From Thermoplasmata archaeon M9B1D (GTDB lineage: Archaea > Thermoplasmatota > E2 > DHVEG-1): DNA of 17,183 bases. Shown here piece by piece: positions 8,007-15,026 of this stretch; position 1 is the first letter of the stretch, and every line of letters starts with the position of its first letter. Where the stretch lies: positions 1 to 17,183 of the forward strand of contig MUGC01000015.1 in assembly GCA_002900535.1 (NCBI GenBank), written 5' to 3'. The notes under the pieces were generated by a model. The model was given only the letters and a program-made list of their open reading frames with translations, was not told the DNA's origin and did no database searches. A program made the position numbers and the translations under genes.

Positions 8007-8327
8007 TTAAATTTTTTCTTTACTAACTTCTATTCCAACTGCTTTTTTAATTAAATGTGAAATGAAATCTATATGTTCTTTTATTCGTCCTTTTTTATCA
8101 GGTATTTCTACAATTATTGGTATATTATATCTAATTCTGAATTCTTTTAAATGCATGTCAAGTTCTTCTACTATCTTTTCTGTTACAAATAATATTCCAA
8201 TATCATCTCGTTCTGTTATTTGATTAAAAACTTGTAATGCGTTGCCATCCGGGATAAGTATATCTTTAATCCCAGAAATTCTAAAACCCATCGCTGTATC
8301 TTTGTCACATATTGCTGCTATTTTCAT
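8007..8327 (-). CDS. ahaF: A-type ATP synthase subunit F (central stalk)
   Basis: Subunit F is a small Rossmann-like protein that binds subunit D in the central stalk and can regulate hydrolysis. The 106 residues begin with the family pattern MKIAAICDKDTAMGFRISGI. DIGILFVTEKI (about 42-52) and NIPIIVEIPDKKG (68-80) follow as the next strands, and the C-terminal helix ends in basic residues. The start overlaps the ahaC stop by four bases (ATGA), so its translation is coupled to subunit C. The length is normal. Confidence 0.94.
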   Translation of the reverse strand: MKIAAICDKDTAMGFRISGIKDILIPDGNALQVFNQITERDDIGILFVTEKIVEELDMHLKEFRIRYNIPIIVEIPDKKGRIKEHIDFISHLIKKAVGIEVSKEKI

Positions 8328-9448
8328 GCTTTAACCTCCGTGACAATAAATTTTTTAATTATATCTGATGATAGATTTTCGCCTAATCCTTTTGCAATTA
8401 CTTTCAGGTTCTGTATCTCAAATTCTTTTGATATTAGATATCTAATAGTTGGGCCTATGCTAACAAAATATTGCAATGAGATATCTCTTACAAGTTTCAA
8501 AAATAACCCATCTAGGGCGTTTTCTAAAACTTGCACTGAGTTTTCTTTATTATACTCCTCAATATTGTCTTTTAAAACATTATAGTAAGATGTTCCTTCA
8601 ATGCTTGAAATCCCTTGTGAAACTTGGTCAACATCAACTATTTCTTTATATTTCCAGGGTGCTATTTCTTGTCCTTCACCGAGGAATAGTTGTTGACAAG
8701 ACTCTTTATTGTAACTAAGTTGTATAGCTCTTAAAACATTTTTGATGTTTAGTATATCTATCATTCTTTTGATAAATATCTGTTTACCTTGTTCACATTT
8801 GTAGGGTACTTTTACCTGTTTAAATTTGTTAATTATGTATTTATTCAATTTATTATCGAGTATGAAATAATTAATTTTTTCTTGAGAGATAATATCAGTT
8901 ATTTCTTTTTCAAAACCATATTTTTTTAATATTTCTGGTAAATCTTTTTTCTCATTTTCTTTAATTTTTTGAAATAATTCCTTTGTAATTTCAAGTTTTG
9001 CTTCATCTATTTTGATATCTTGAATTGTTTTGTCTTCTAATTTGTTTCTAAGCATATTTTTAACAAGGTACAGGTCTAGTTTTTCAAGGTATGTATCGTA
9101 GAAATTATTCATGTCTTTTGGGCTGTTTTTTCTCATCATTTTTATTGTTTTTATAAAGTGTTCATCTAATGATTGTTGCACTTCATATGTGTTTTCTCCT
9201 TCTATGTTATAGTCTTTTAGGTTGTTTATTGATTCTTTAAACCCGGAGAGATCTTTGCTATCCACTATGCGGTCTAGATCTTTCACCTCGATAAAAGGAT
9301 TTCCAATTGCTTCGAATAAAGCATTTGTGTAGGCGAATTTCATATGTGTTATAAATGGTCTTAATGCTAATCCAAACACTAAAATGACAATCGAAAAAAT
9401 TAGGATCCAAAAAGGAAAGCCATATGGGTCGAGGATTAGATCTAACAA
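8324..9448 (-). CDS. ahaC: A-type ATP synthase subunit C with an extra N-terminal membrane helix
   Basis: Subunit C links the central stalk to the top of the rotor ring. Family members are soluble, about 340-360 residues, and begin close to a YAYxNAR-type motif. Here that motif (MKFAYTNALFEAIGN) starts only at residue 36. It is preceded by a clear membrane helix (about 10-30, FPFWILIFSIVILVFGLAL) and a basic flank (R30, H35, K37), which predicts N-out, C-in. The rest, about 339 residues, has normal length. The start is TTG at 9448, chosen because AAGGTG (9454-9459) sits five bases upstream and overlaps the ahaE stop. The alternative ATG at 9343 has no Shine-Dalgarno site and would leave a 114-bp gap in a tight operon. 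The ATGA overlap with ahaF marks the 3' end. Confidence 0.93.
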   Translation of the reverse strand: MLDLILDPYGFPFWILIFSIVILVFGLALRPFITHMKFAYTNALFEAIGNPFIEVKDLDRIVDSKDLSGFKESINNLKDYNIEGENTYEVQQSLDEHFIKTIKMMRKNSPKDMNNFYDTYLEKLDLYLVKNMLRNKLEDKTIQDIKIDEAKLEITKELFQKIKENEKKDLPEILKKYGFEKEITDIISQEKINYFILDNKLNKYIINKFKQVKVPYKCEQGKQIFIKRMIDILNIKNVLRAIQLSYNKESCQQLFLGEGQEIAPWKYKEIVDVDQVSQGISSIEGTSYYNVLKDNIEEYNKENSVQVLENALDGLFLKLVRDISLQYFVSIGPTIRYLISKEFEIQNLKVIAKGLGENLSSDIIKKFIVTEVKA

Positions 9449-9457
9449 TTTAGCACC

Positions 9458-10021
9458 TTACTCTGAGAAAAGCAACATTCCAACCTTTATTCTTATCTCG
9501 TTTTTCTTGCGTTTTAGTATTCCATCGAATGTATGATCTAATGTGATTTTCCCATCAGCTGATTTTAGAATTACTCCACCAGAGGTTTCAACAGTTCCTG
9601 ATATTTTTAGCCCCATGTTTCCTGCAATTTCTTTATCTATATCTCGTGATGTTAGTATTGTACATTTTTTACCAAGTTTTTTAACACCGTTTTTTATCAA
9701 TTTCGTCATCATTGTTCTGTATTTTGTCTCGTTTAGTGTTGACAGATAATGATGTGCTTTTATGAAGCATTCCTCGATTATTTTTTCCCGAGCGTTCATC
9801 ATCTCTTTTTTTGCCTCCTGATTTGCTCTTGAGATCATGATTTTATCTATGTTTTCACTTTGTTTTTTACCGTCTGAGAGGATTTTTTCTGATTCTTTTT
9901 CAGCTTGTTTTTTTGCTTCTTTGATAATAACGGAAGCTTGTTTTTTTGCTTCGTCTAATATCTGATTTTTCTCTTTTTCTGAATCTTTCTTAATCTGTTG
10001 TATGATTTTTTCTGCAGTCAT
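9458..10021 (-). CDS. ahaE: A-type ATP synthase subunit E (peripheral stalk)
   Basis: Subunit E pairs with H as a long coiled coil that holds the A3B3 head still against the membrane subunit I. The 187 residues comprise an N-terminal helix (about 1-95) rich in Lys, Glu, Ala and Gln with the repeated pattern AKKQA, then a compact C-terminal alpha/beta domain containing TSRDIDKEI and SGGVILKSADGKITLDHTFD, which binds the head. ATG 10021 lies 11 bp after the ahaK stop. The normal family length and its position between K and C support the call. Confidence 0.93.
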   Translation of the reverse strand: MTAEKIIQQIKKDSEKEKNQILDEAKKQASVIIKEAKKQAEKESEKILSDGKKQSENIDKIMISRANQEAKKEMMNAREKIIEECFIKAHHYLSTLNETKYRTMMTKLIKNGVKKLGKKCTILTSRDIDKEIAGNMGLKISGTVETSGGVILKSADGKITLDHTFDGILKRKKNEIRIKVGMLLFSE

Positions 10022-10032
10022 ATTCTATCCAT

Positions 10033-10620
10033 CTAGAGTAGCCCTAACCCAGTCATTAAAAGTATTCCAACTAATAGACCAAAGATTGCAATAGTCTCAG
10101 TCATAACCGTATAAATTATTCCCCTAGCAGCAACATCTGGGTTTCTAGCAGTTGCAGCTATAGATGCGCTTGCTACCATCCCTTGGTTCGCAGCTGATAA
10201 TCCCGTGAGACCTACTACTAATCCTATTCCAATTGCTGATAATCCTAGCATTGGATTAGCTAGTTTTTCCGCTCCGGCTCCACCGCCTAGAAGCCCTGCG
10301 CCCATCATCAACAGAATAGCTGTTAATAGACCATATACTGCTTGCGTCATAGGTAAAACTTGAAACACTAGGCATTTACCAAACAATTCTGGTTTTTCAC
10401 CAGTTACCGCTACAGCTGAAGTTCCTGCTAGCATTAGACCTAGCGCAGATCCTACTCCTGCTATTCCCATAGCTAGTGCACAACCTATTATAATCAAAGA
10501 TTGTGTTTCTCCTGCTTTGTCTGTTAATGGTTCTGCAGATGCTGTTCCTGCGATCATTACTAACGCTATAAATCCTATTAAGATCAGAACGGCTTTGCCT
10601 TTTATTTTTCTATCTTTCAT
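10033..10620 (-). CDS. ahaK: A-type ATP synthase proteolipid subunit K (rotor ring), two hairpins, one ion site
   Basis: This subunit forms the ion-carrying rotor ring. The frame extends to ATG 10650, but ATG 10620 is preferred because AGGAGG (10627-10632) lies six bases upstream. The resulting chain has 195 residues. A hydrophobic leader (11-28) ends in TASA-EP, like a cleavable signal peptide. Four membrane helices follow, at about 40-65, 84-111, 124-155 and 165-193. The second helix has PMTQ (Thr92, Gln93) where a single-hairpin c-subunit has its ion-binding Glu. The third has NQG (Gln146) and the fourth has TETIAIFG (Glu175). This gives one carboxylate per four helices, as in Enterococcus hirae NtpK and Pyrococcus. 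The Thr-Gln-Gln-Glu set matches the Na+ ligands known from NtpK. Confidence 0.95.
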   Translation of the reverse strand: MKDRKIKGKAVLILIGFIALVMIAGTASAEPLTDKAGETQSLIIIGCALAMGIAGVGSALGLMLAGTSAVAVTGEKPELFGKCLVFQVLPMTQAVYGLLTAILLMMGAGLLGGGAGAEKLANPMLGLSAIGIGLVVGLTGLSAANQGMVASASIAATARNPDVAARGIIYTVMTETIAIFGLLVGILLMTGLGLL

Positions 10621-10626
10621 TTTTTT

Positions 10627-10632
10627 CCTCCT
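10627..10632 (-). promoter_or_regulatory. Shine-Dalgarno site that fixes the ahaK start
   Basis: AGGAGG on the minus strand lies six bases before ATG 10620. It would fall inside the coding sequence if the upstream ATG at 10650 were used. A strong site also fits the large number of K copies needed per enzyme. Confidence 0.75.
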
Positions 10633-10642
10633 TATTAATTTT

Positions 10643-12637
10643 TTATTCATATTCTTTTAATTTTGTATATTTTCTTTTTATGGAGAAAGGTTCAAATTTT
10701 TTTCCTCCTCCACTATAAAATCTATTGAAGAATTCAACATATTGAAGTCTAAGTGAATGCACTCCTGCACCTAGGGTTTGTAATCCTAGGTTTGCAATAT
10801 GAGCAAATATAAGTATTATCGGGATAAATATTATACCAACTACTGGGATCATTTTTGGAACTATCTGCGCTACAATGTTAAATGCAAGTGCCATTCCTGT
10901 TGTTCCAAGACCAAGAGCTAATAATCTAGCATACGAGAGCCAATCACCAATATAACCAGTGATATCAAATAAAGCAAGAGGACCTGCATCAATTAATCTT
11001 AAAATAATACCAGTTATGAACAAGATAGCTGAGATATACATCTCTATTGTTCCTAAAGTCCACATTTTGAGTAGAAAGGCTCCTATTAGTAATCCACCAC
11101 CGATTTGAATTGGGAACCATGAAAAATGCTTTGTAATCAATGATTTATATTCTTTGTTTTTATAAGATTGATAAACTCCTAGAATAATGCCAACATTTAG
11201 ATGTATCAAACCAAATGATAATGCTACTGATAAAATTATAATAGGGCTTTTCAAAGATTCTACAGGGAGTTTTACACCAAAAAGGGTAAAACTATAAAGA
11301 AGTTTATCTGGGTTGTCTAAAAAGAAACGTGGTATAAGATCACCAAAAATACTATGTGTTAAAAAACCTACAACTGTGGTTACTAGGGCAAGCCATATTC
11401 CCATAAAAGACCAGTTTTTAATTGTTTCACTAACTTTTCCAATTTTATAATATCCAAATAACGATAAAATTAAAAGGACAATACCATAACCTGCATCACC
11501 AAGCATGATGCCAAAAAATAGTACAAAGAAGATTCCCATGAAAATCACGGGATCAATTTCATTGTATCTTGGTGTTGCAAATAAATCCAAGAATGTTCTA
11601 AACGTTTTAGCCCAATTAGGTGTTTCAAGATAAACTGGTGGGTTATCAGGATTAACCGAAGGAGTTTCAAAATCATAAATGATATGATTATTTGTAACAC
11701 TGGTTAGAGCTGTTTTTAATGACTCTTCATTTTTTTCTAGAACCCATCCTTTAATTACATAGGTAGAATCTGTTTTTCCAAAATTTTTAGAGACCTCCTT
11801 TCTAACTTGTTCAAGTTGAATTTCTTCGCGTAATGCTAACAGGTCATGAAATTGTTCATCTGCAAAAACACGCAAATTTAAGATAATTTTCTTCTTTTCT
11901 TTGTTAATATTTTGCTTTTCTTTTTTAAGCAAATCTAAAGCATTTTTAGGCAAGCCGGACAAATGTCCTAAATTAAATTCAGTGATTTTTTCCCTTGATA
12001 TTTTATCGATTTTTTCTTTCTCAGATATATGACCTGCGAGAACTGCAGCCCATTCCTGTTTTTTGCCACTGCCAAACTGTTTAAATAGCAAATGAGCTTT
12101 TTCAAGATTATTTATTTCAGTTTGAAGAGCTGGTAAATCAGATACTAACCCGGCTTTGATAATCACATGCTTTGATTCATTAATGTCAGAGAGGTCAAAA
12201 TCAAAATCTTTCAAATATTCTACTTGTTCAATATCAATTTTAATTTGTTCTAGTTTTTCCTTATACTTATTTAATGTGTTTTCCTGATTGAGTATTGTTC
12301 TTTCAATTTCGTTGAGAATACCTTCGGTATAAGAAAAAATTTCATCAATTGAACGGGTTTCAACAGTTTTTACCTTCGGTAGCTGAGGATTTAAAAAACC
12401 TTTAATTCCACCTTTTTTCGGTATGATTTTTTTTAAAATATCTATTAACCTTGAGACTCTTAATTTATAATTTGCGCAGATATCAACATCGGAATGCATT
12501 GGTGCCTGTTCAAGATTTTCAAAGTTTTCTGGTTTATCTTTTGATATTTCAATTATCTCCATCAATCCTGTTTCATGTAGTTTTTTTATAACATTCTCAA
12601 CATAATTTTGATGAATGATCAATGAAGTTTTCTTCAT
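10643..12637 (-). CDS. ahaI: A-type ATP synthase subunit I (membrane stator, a-subunit homologue)
   Basis: Subunit I carries the ion half-channels and anchors the peripheral stalks. Of the 664 residues, about 1-345 form the cytoplasmic arm, with coiled coils near 105-140 and 235-260. From about 355 there are seven or eight membrane helices, the first with FFGIMLGDAGYG. The essential arginine that faces the rotor Glu is in GDWLSYARLLALGLG (about Arg571). The C-terminal helix has HSLRLQYVEFFNRFYSGGGKKFEPF with a second conserved Arg (about 630). Length and motifs are those of the archaeal family. The gene starts 21 bp after ahaH and ends 22 bp before the preferred ahaK start. Confidence 0.97.
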   Translation of the reverse strand: MKKTSLIIHQNYVENVIKKLHETGLMEIIEISKDKPENFENLEQAPMHSDVDICANYKLRVSRLIDILKKIIPKKGGIKGFLNPQLPKVKTVETRSIDEIFSYTEGILNEIERTILNQENTLNKYKEKLEQIKIDIEQVEYLKDFDFDLSDINESKHVIIKAGLVSDLPALQTEINNLEKAHLLFKQFGSGKKQEWAAVLAGHISEKEKIDKISREKITEFNLGHLSGLPKNALDLLKKEKQNINKEKKKIILNLRVFADEQFHDLLALREEIQLEQVRKEVSKNFGKTDSTYVIKGWVLEKNEESLKTALTSVTNNHIIYDFETPSVNPDNPPVYLETPNWAKTFRTFLDLFATPRYNEIDPVIFMGIFFVLFFGIMLGDAGYGIVLLILSLFGYYKIGKVSETIKNWSFMGIWLALVTTVVGFLTHSIFGDLIPRFFLDNPDKLLYSFTLFGVKLPVESLKSPIIILSVALSFGLIHLNVGIILGVYQSYKNKEYKSLITKHFSWFPIQIGGGLLIGAFLLKMWTLGTIEMYISAILFITGIILRLIDAGPLALFDITGYIGDWLSYARLLALGLGTTGMALAFNIVAQIVPKMIPVVGIIFIPIILIFAHIANLGLQTLGAGVHSLRLQYVEFFNRFYSGGGKKFEPFSIKRKYTKLKEYE

Positions 12638-12658
12638 CGGTGCTGGAAATAAAATCGA

Positions 12659-12976
12659 TTATTCCTCCTTTTCAATTTCCTTTATTATTGTATCCACAGC
12701 TTTTGATATTTTTTTATTTGCTATTGTCTTCATTTGGGAGATTTCTTTTTTGATATCTTTCTGCATTTTGTCTATGTTAGTTTTAGCGATTTCCTCTGCC
12801 TTTTCACGTAGTTTTTTAGCATTTTTTTGAGCGTTTTGAATTATTTTTTGCGTTTCTTTTTCTGCGTCTCTTTTTGCTTTTACAATAATTTTTTCGGCAT
12901 CCTTTTTTGCAGCTTCGATTAATTGAAAAGATTTCCTTTCTGCTTCTTTTATCTCCCTTATAGAATTAGATATCAT
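12659..12976 (-). CDS. ahaH: A-type ATP synthase subunit H (peripheral stalk)
   Basis: Subunit H is the partner of E in the peripheral stalks. The 105 residues are almost entirely one helix with AKKDAEKIIVKAKRDAEKET, high Lys, Glu, Ala and Ile, and no Pro or Gly. That composition and right-handed coiled-coil spacing is typical of H/G stalk subunits. It is the first ATP synthase gene of the operon. ATG 12976 is three bases after the stop of the aIF5B frame as it stands. No Shine-Dalgarno site precedes it, but a TATA-like element lies 26 bp upstream, so leaderless initiation is possible. The identity rests on composition plus operon position. Confidence 0.88.
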   Translation of the reverse strand: MISNSIREIKEAERKSFQLIEAAKKDAEKIIVKAKRDAEKETQKIIQNAQKNAKKLREKAEEIAKTNIDKMQKDIKKEISQMKTIANKKISKAVDTIIKEIEKEE

Positions 12977-12979
12977 TTG

Positions 12980-14734
12980 CTAACAGGTATTAATAAGATA
13001 TTTATTAGAGTTTTTATTAAAAATTATTAAAATTTTACATTCCCCAGAATTTATCATGTCCCGAAGTTTTTTAGCATCACTTGCAGGAATCTCTGTATAT
13101 AGAATGTCTCCACCCTTTAGTTGTCTTCCAACTGTTACTCCCTCGATTGAAATTGCCACTTCTTGGCCTTGAATTGCTTCTTCTATTGATTTGTTTTCAG
13201 ATTGAATTCCTTTTATTGAACCTAGAACTTTTCCGTCTTCTTTCATTAGACGTATGCCTGTTTTTATTCTGCCACCAATTATTCTTACGCCAAATACTGC
13301 TGGGTGACTTACGCGGAATACATATTCTGGCAGAAATTTCAACATTCCCGGATGAGTAAATTCTTGTCTTCTTTCACGTTCTAACATTGCTTTTTTCTTT
13401 TCAATCCATTCATCATAGTTTTCCATTATTGTATAGATGACATCTTCGTTAAAAATCGTGATATCCGCATTTGATAGTTCTTCTTTTGCATCTGGGAGTA
13501 TTTTAACATTAAATGCAAAAATAAGTTTATTTAGTGGATGAAGACTTGCATCTGCCTCAATTATATCTCTTTTAGAAATATTTCCAATGTCCACTTTTCT
13601 TATTTTTATTCCTTTATCTCGTGATTCTTTGATTAATGCCTCAAGTGAGCCGATTGTATCTGCCTTGATTAAAATTCCTTGTTCATCAAGTTCGAAATCT
13701 ATTTTTGTTTGTTTTTTAACCTCTGCAATTACCTCCTCGAGATTGCCTTTAGCAACCCTAATAGGCGCACCAGGTATAACATTTTCAAGATCAGGTGATG
13801 AAATTTTTACTCCACATGCTGCATGAACCTCATTTACATTATCGAAACGCTCTCTCGGATCGCGTATTTCATCAAGTGGTTTAGGTTTCAAAAGAGCTTT
13901 TATCCTTGTTACAACTGGGTCATCTTTTGTTCCAATCACTATTTTATCATTACTTTTAATAGTTCCATTATAAACTATAGCGTCAATAGTTTTACCAAGA
14001 CCCACTTCCTCTTTAACTTCAAGAACGCTTCCTTTTCCAGGACCGCTTTCAATATGAAGTTTATCTTCTAAAAATCTTTGTGCAAGACCAACAAGAATCA
14101 TTAAAAGCTCAGGTATTCCTTCCCCAGTTTTTGCAGAAATAGGAACGATACCAATAGTTTTACGAAAATCAGAGATATTAAAATATAGATCAGAGTTAAG
14201 TTTGTTTTCAGAAATTGTTCCAATCATTTCATACAATTTTTCTTCAAAAATTGTTTTAACATTTACTCGTTGTTTTTCAATTCGAGTTTTAGCAATATCT
14301 TTACTTGTTTTCCAGCCAGATATTGCATCAATTTTGTTTGCAGCAACAATAAATGGGGTTTTATATTGTTTCAAAATTCTGAGAGATTCATATGTCTGTG
14401 GCTTGAAACCTTCATTGATATCCACAATTAAAACTGCAAGATCTGAAAGGCTACCCCCACGAGTACGAAGTGTGGTAAACGCATGGTGGCCAGGAGTATC
14501 AATAAATAATAGACCTGGGAGTGTGAATTTTTTATCTTTTAAAAGATCCCCACAAACTTTGTAAATTGCATCAATTGGGACCTCTGTTGCCCCTATATGT
14601 TGGGTGATTGCTCCGGATTCACGAGCAACAACTGTTGTTCCTCGGATATAATCTAAAAAAGATGTTTTACCATGGTCAACATGTCCAAGGACACTAACTA
14701 TAGGCTGGCGAATATATTTTGAAGAGGAAGACAT
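12980..14734 (-). CDS. infB: Translation initiation factor aIF5B, 3' end probably frameshifted
   Basis: aIF5B is the GTPase that helps ribosomal subunits join, homologous to eIF5B and bacterial IF2. The 584 residues from ATG 14734 include G1 GHVDHGKT, a switch region with GAITQHIGATE, G3 DTPGH, G4 NKID and G5 SAKTGEG. Beta-barrel domain II, domain III and domain IV with GVRIIGGRIKTGIRLM follow. A TTG four codons further upstream is possible, but ATG MSSSSKYIRQPIVSVLG matches the family start. The last roughly 25 residues as read (INSGECK to LINTC) are not family-like, while the alternative frame gives KFWGM-stop at 13035. A one-base loss between about 13052 and 13072 would explain this. Everything upstream of that is normal. 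Confidence 0.95.
   Translation of the reverse strand: MSSSSKYIRQPIVSVLGHVDHGKTSFLDYIRGTTVVARESGAITQHIGATEVPIDAIYKVCGDLLKDKKFTLPGLLFIDTPGHHAFTTLRTRGGSLSDLAVLIVDINEGFKPQTYESLRILKQYKTPFIVAANKIDAISGWKTSKDIAKTRIEKQRVNVKTIFEEKLYEMIGTISENKLNSDLYFNISDFRKTIGIVPISAKTGEGIPELLMILVGLAQRFLEDKLHIESGPGKGSVLEVKEEVGLGKTIDAIVYNGTIKSNDKIVIGTKDDPVVTRIKALLKPKPLDEIRDPRERFDNVNEVHAACGVKISSPDLENVIPGAPIRVAKGNLEEVIAEVKKQTKIDFELDEQGILIKADTIGSLEALIKESRDKGIKIRKVDIGNISKRDIIEADASLHPLNKLIFAFNVKILPDAKEELSNADITIFNEDVIYTIMENYDEWIEKKKAMLERERRQEFTHPGMLKFLPEYVFRVSHPAVFGVRIIGGRIKTGIRLMKEDGKVLGSIKGIQSENKSIEEAIQGQEVAISIEGVTVGRQLKGGDILYTEIPASDAKKLRDMINSGECKILIIFNKNSNKYLINTC
12997..13006 (-). promoter_or_regulatory. Possible TATA box for the ATP synthase operon (ahaH)
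   Basis: AATAAATATC on the minus strand is centred about 26 bp before the A of the ahaH ATG, the spacing for a leaderless transcript. It falls in very AT-rich DNA that becomes non-coding spacer if the aIF5B frameshift is real. Confidence 0.42.
13035..13072 (-). other. Probable frameshift near the aIF5B 3' end
   Basis: One extra base within the A6 run (13067-13072), or in the AAA a few codons later, would join the main frame to codons reading HDKFWGM or KFWGM and then TAA (13037-13035). FWGM-like ends are familiar from archaeal aIF5B. The bases between 13034 and 12977 then become a normal AT-rich intergenic spacer. It could be a sequencing or assembly error in a homopolymer, or a real mutation. 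Confidence 0.6.
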
Positions 14735-14777
14735 AACAATTACCAAGGCGATGGTAATATAGTTTCCTTTTTAACTC

Positions 14778-14918
14778 TTATTGACTAAATCTATAAATGT
14801 TTGTTTCTCTTTTACAAAAAATAATGTGTCCGAGTCTACTCTTCAATTCAGCATAATCTGGGTTTCTAGTATAAATAACACCATTATTTGTTTTAATAGT
14901 ATATTTCCAATTTATCAT
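14778..14918 (-). CDS. Possible 46-residue protein upstream of aIF5B
   Basis: The ORF begins MINWKYTIKTNNGVIYT, continues through NPDYAELKSRLGHIIF and ends TNIYRFSQ. The alternation of polar and hydrophobic residues suggests a beta hairpin, one short helix (about 23-32) and another strand. No family was recognised. In support, the ORF fills most of an otherwise unexplained gap, a TATA-like GTTATAAAC lies about 46 bp before its ATG, and GG-containing purine-rich bases (GGTCTGGAAAA) precede the ATG. It ends 43 bp before the aIF5B start and would be the first gene of that operon. Against it, it is short, has no recognised homologue, and a TATA-like element for aIF5B lies within it. Confidence 0.5.
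   Translation of the reverse strand: MINWKYTIKTNNGVIYTRNPDYAELKSRLGHIIFCKRETNIYRFSQ
14791..14799 (-). promoter_or_regulatory. Possible TATA box for aIF5B
   Basis: CATTTATAG on the minus strand predicts a transcript start near 14770 and a leader of about 35 bases before ATG 14734. It overlaps the end of the possible 46-residue ORF, so either this or the upstream element at 14960-14968 may drive aIF5B. Confidence 0.42.
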
Positions 14919-14959
14919 TTTTCCAGACCTTAATTAAATACACGAAAAACAACTTTTTG

Positions 14960-14968
14960 TTTATAACT
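14960..14968 (-). promoter_or_regulatory. Possible TATA box for the 46-residue ORF and aIF5B
   Basis: GTTATAAAC on the minus strand lies about 46 bp before ATG 14918, predicting a leader of about 20 bases. It lies about 40 bp from the plus-strand TATA element of the acetyltransferase gene, making this a divergent promoter region. Confidence 0.42.
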
Positions 14969-14997
14969 TCTAAAGCAGGGTAATTGAAACTATTGAA

Positions 14998-15006
14998 TTT
15001 TTATAG
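14998..15006 (+). promoter_or_regulatory. TATA box of the acetyltransferase gene
   Basis: TTTTTATAG is centred 25 bp before the GTG start at 15027, the distance at which transcription would begin on the start codon itself. This supports leaderless translation, and no Shine-Dalgarno site is present. Confidence 0.5.
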
Positions 15007-15026
15007 GACAAACAAGTATACACACT

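Noticed and set aside
10621..10650. Start of ahaK at ATG 10650, overlapping the ahaI stop
   Set aside because: AGGAGG would then lie inside the gene, and the added residues (NKKLIRRKK) are its translation. ATG 10620 has ideal spacing.
12980..13034. aIF5B C-terminal tail FNKNSNKYLINTC as real protein sequence
   Set aside because: The underlying DNA is spacer-like and AT-rich, and the other frame ends in a family-like FWGM. The tail is most likely an artefact of a one-base loss, so it is not treated as a novel extension.
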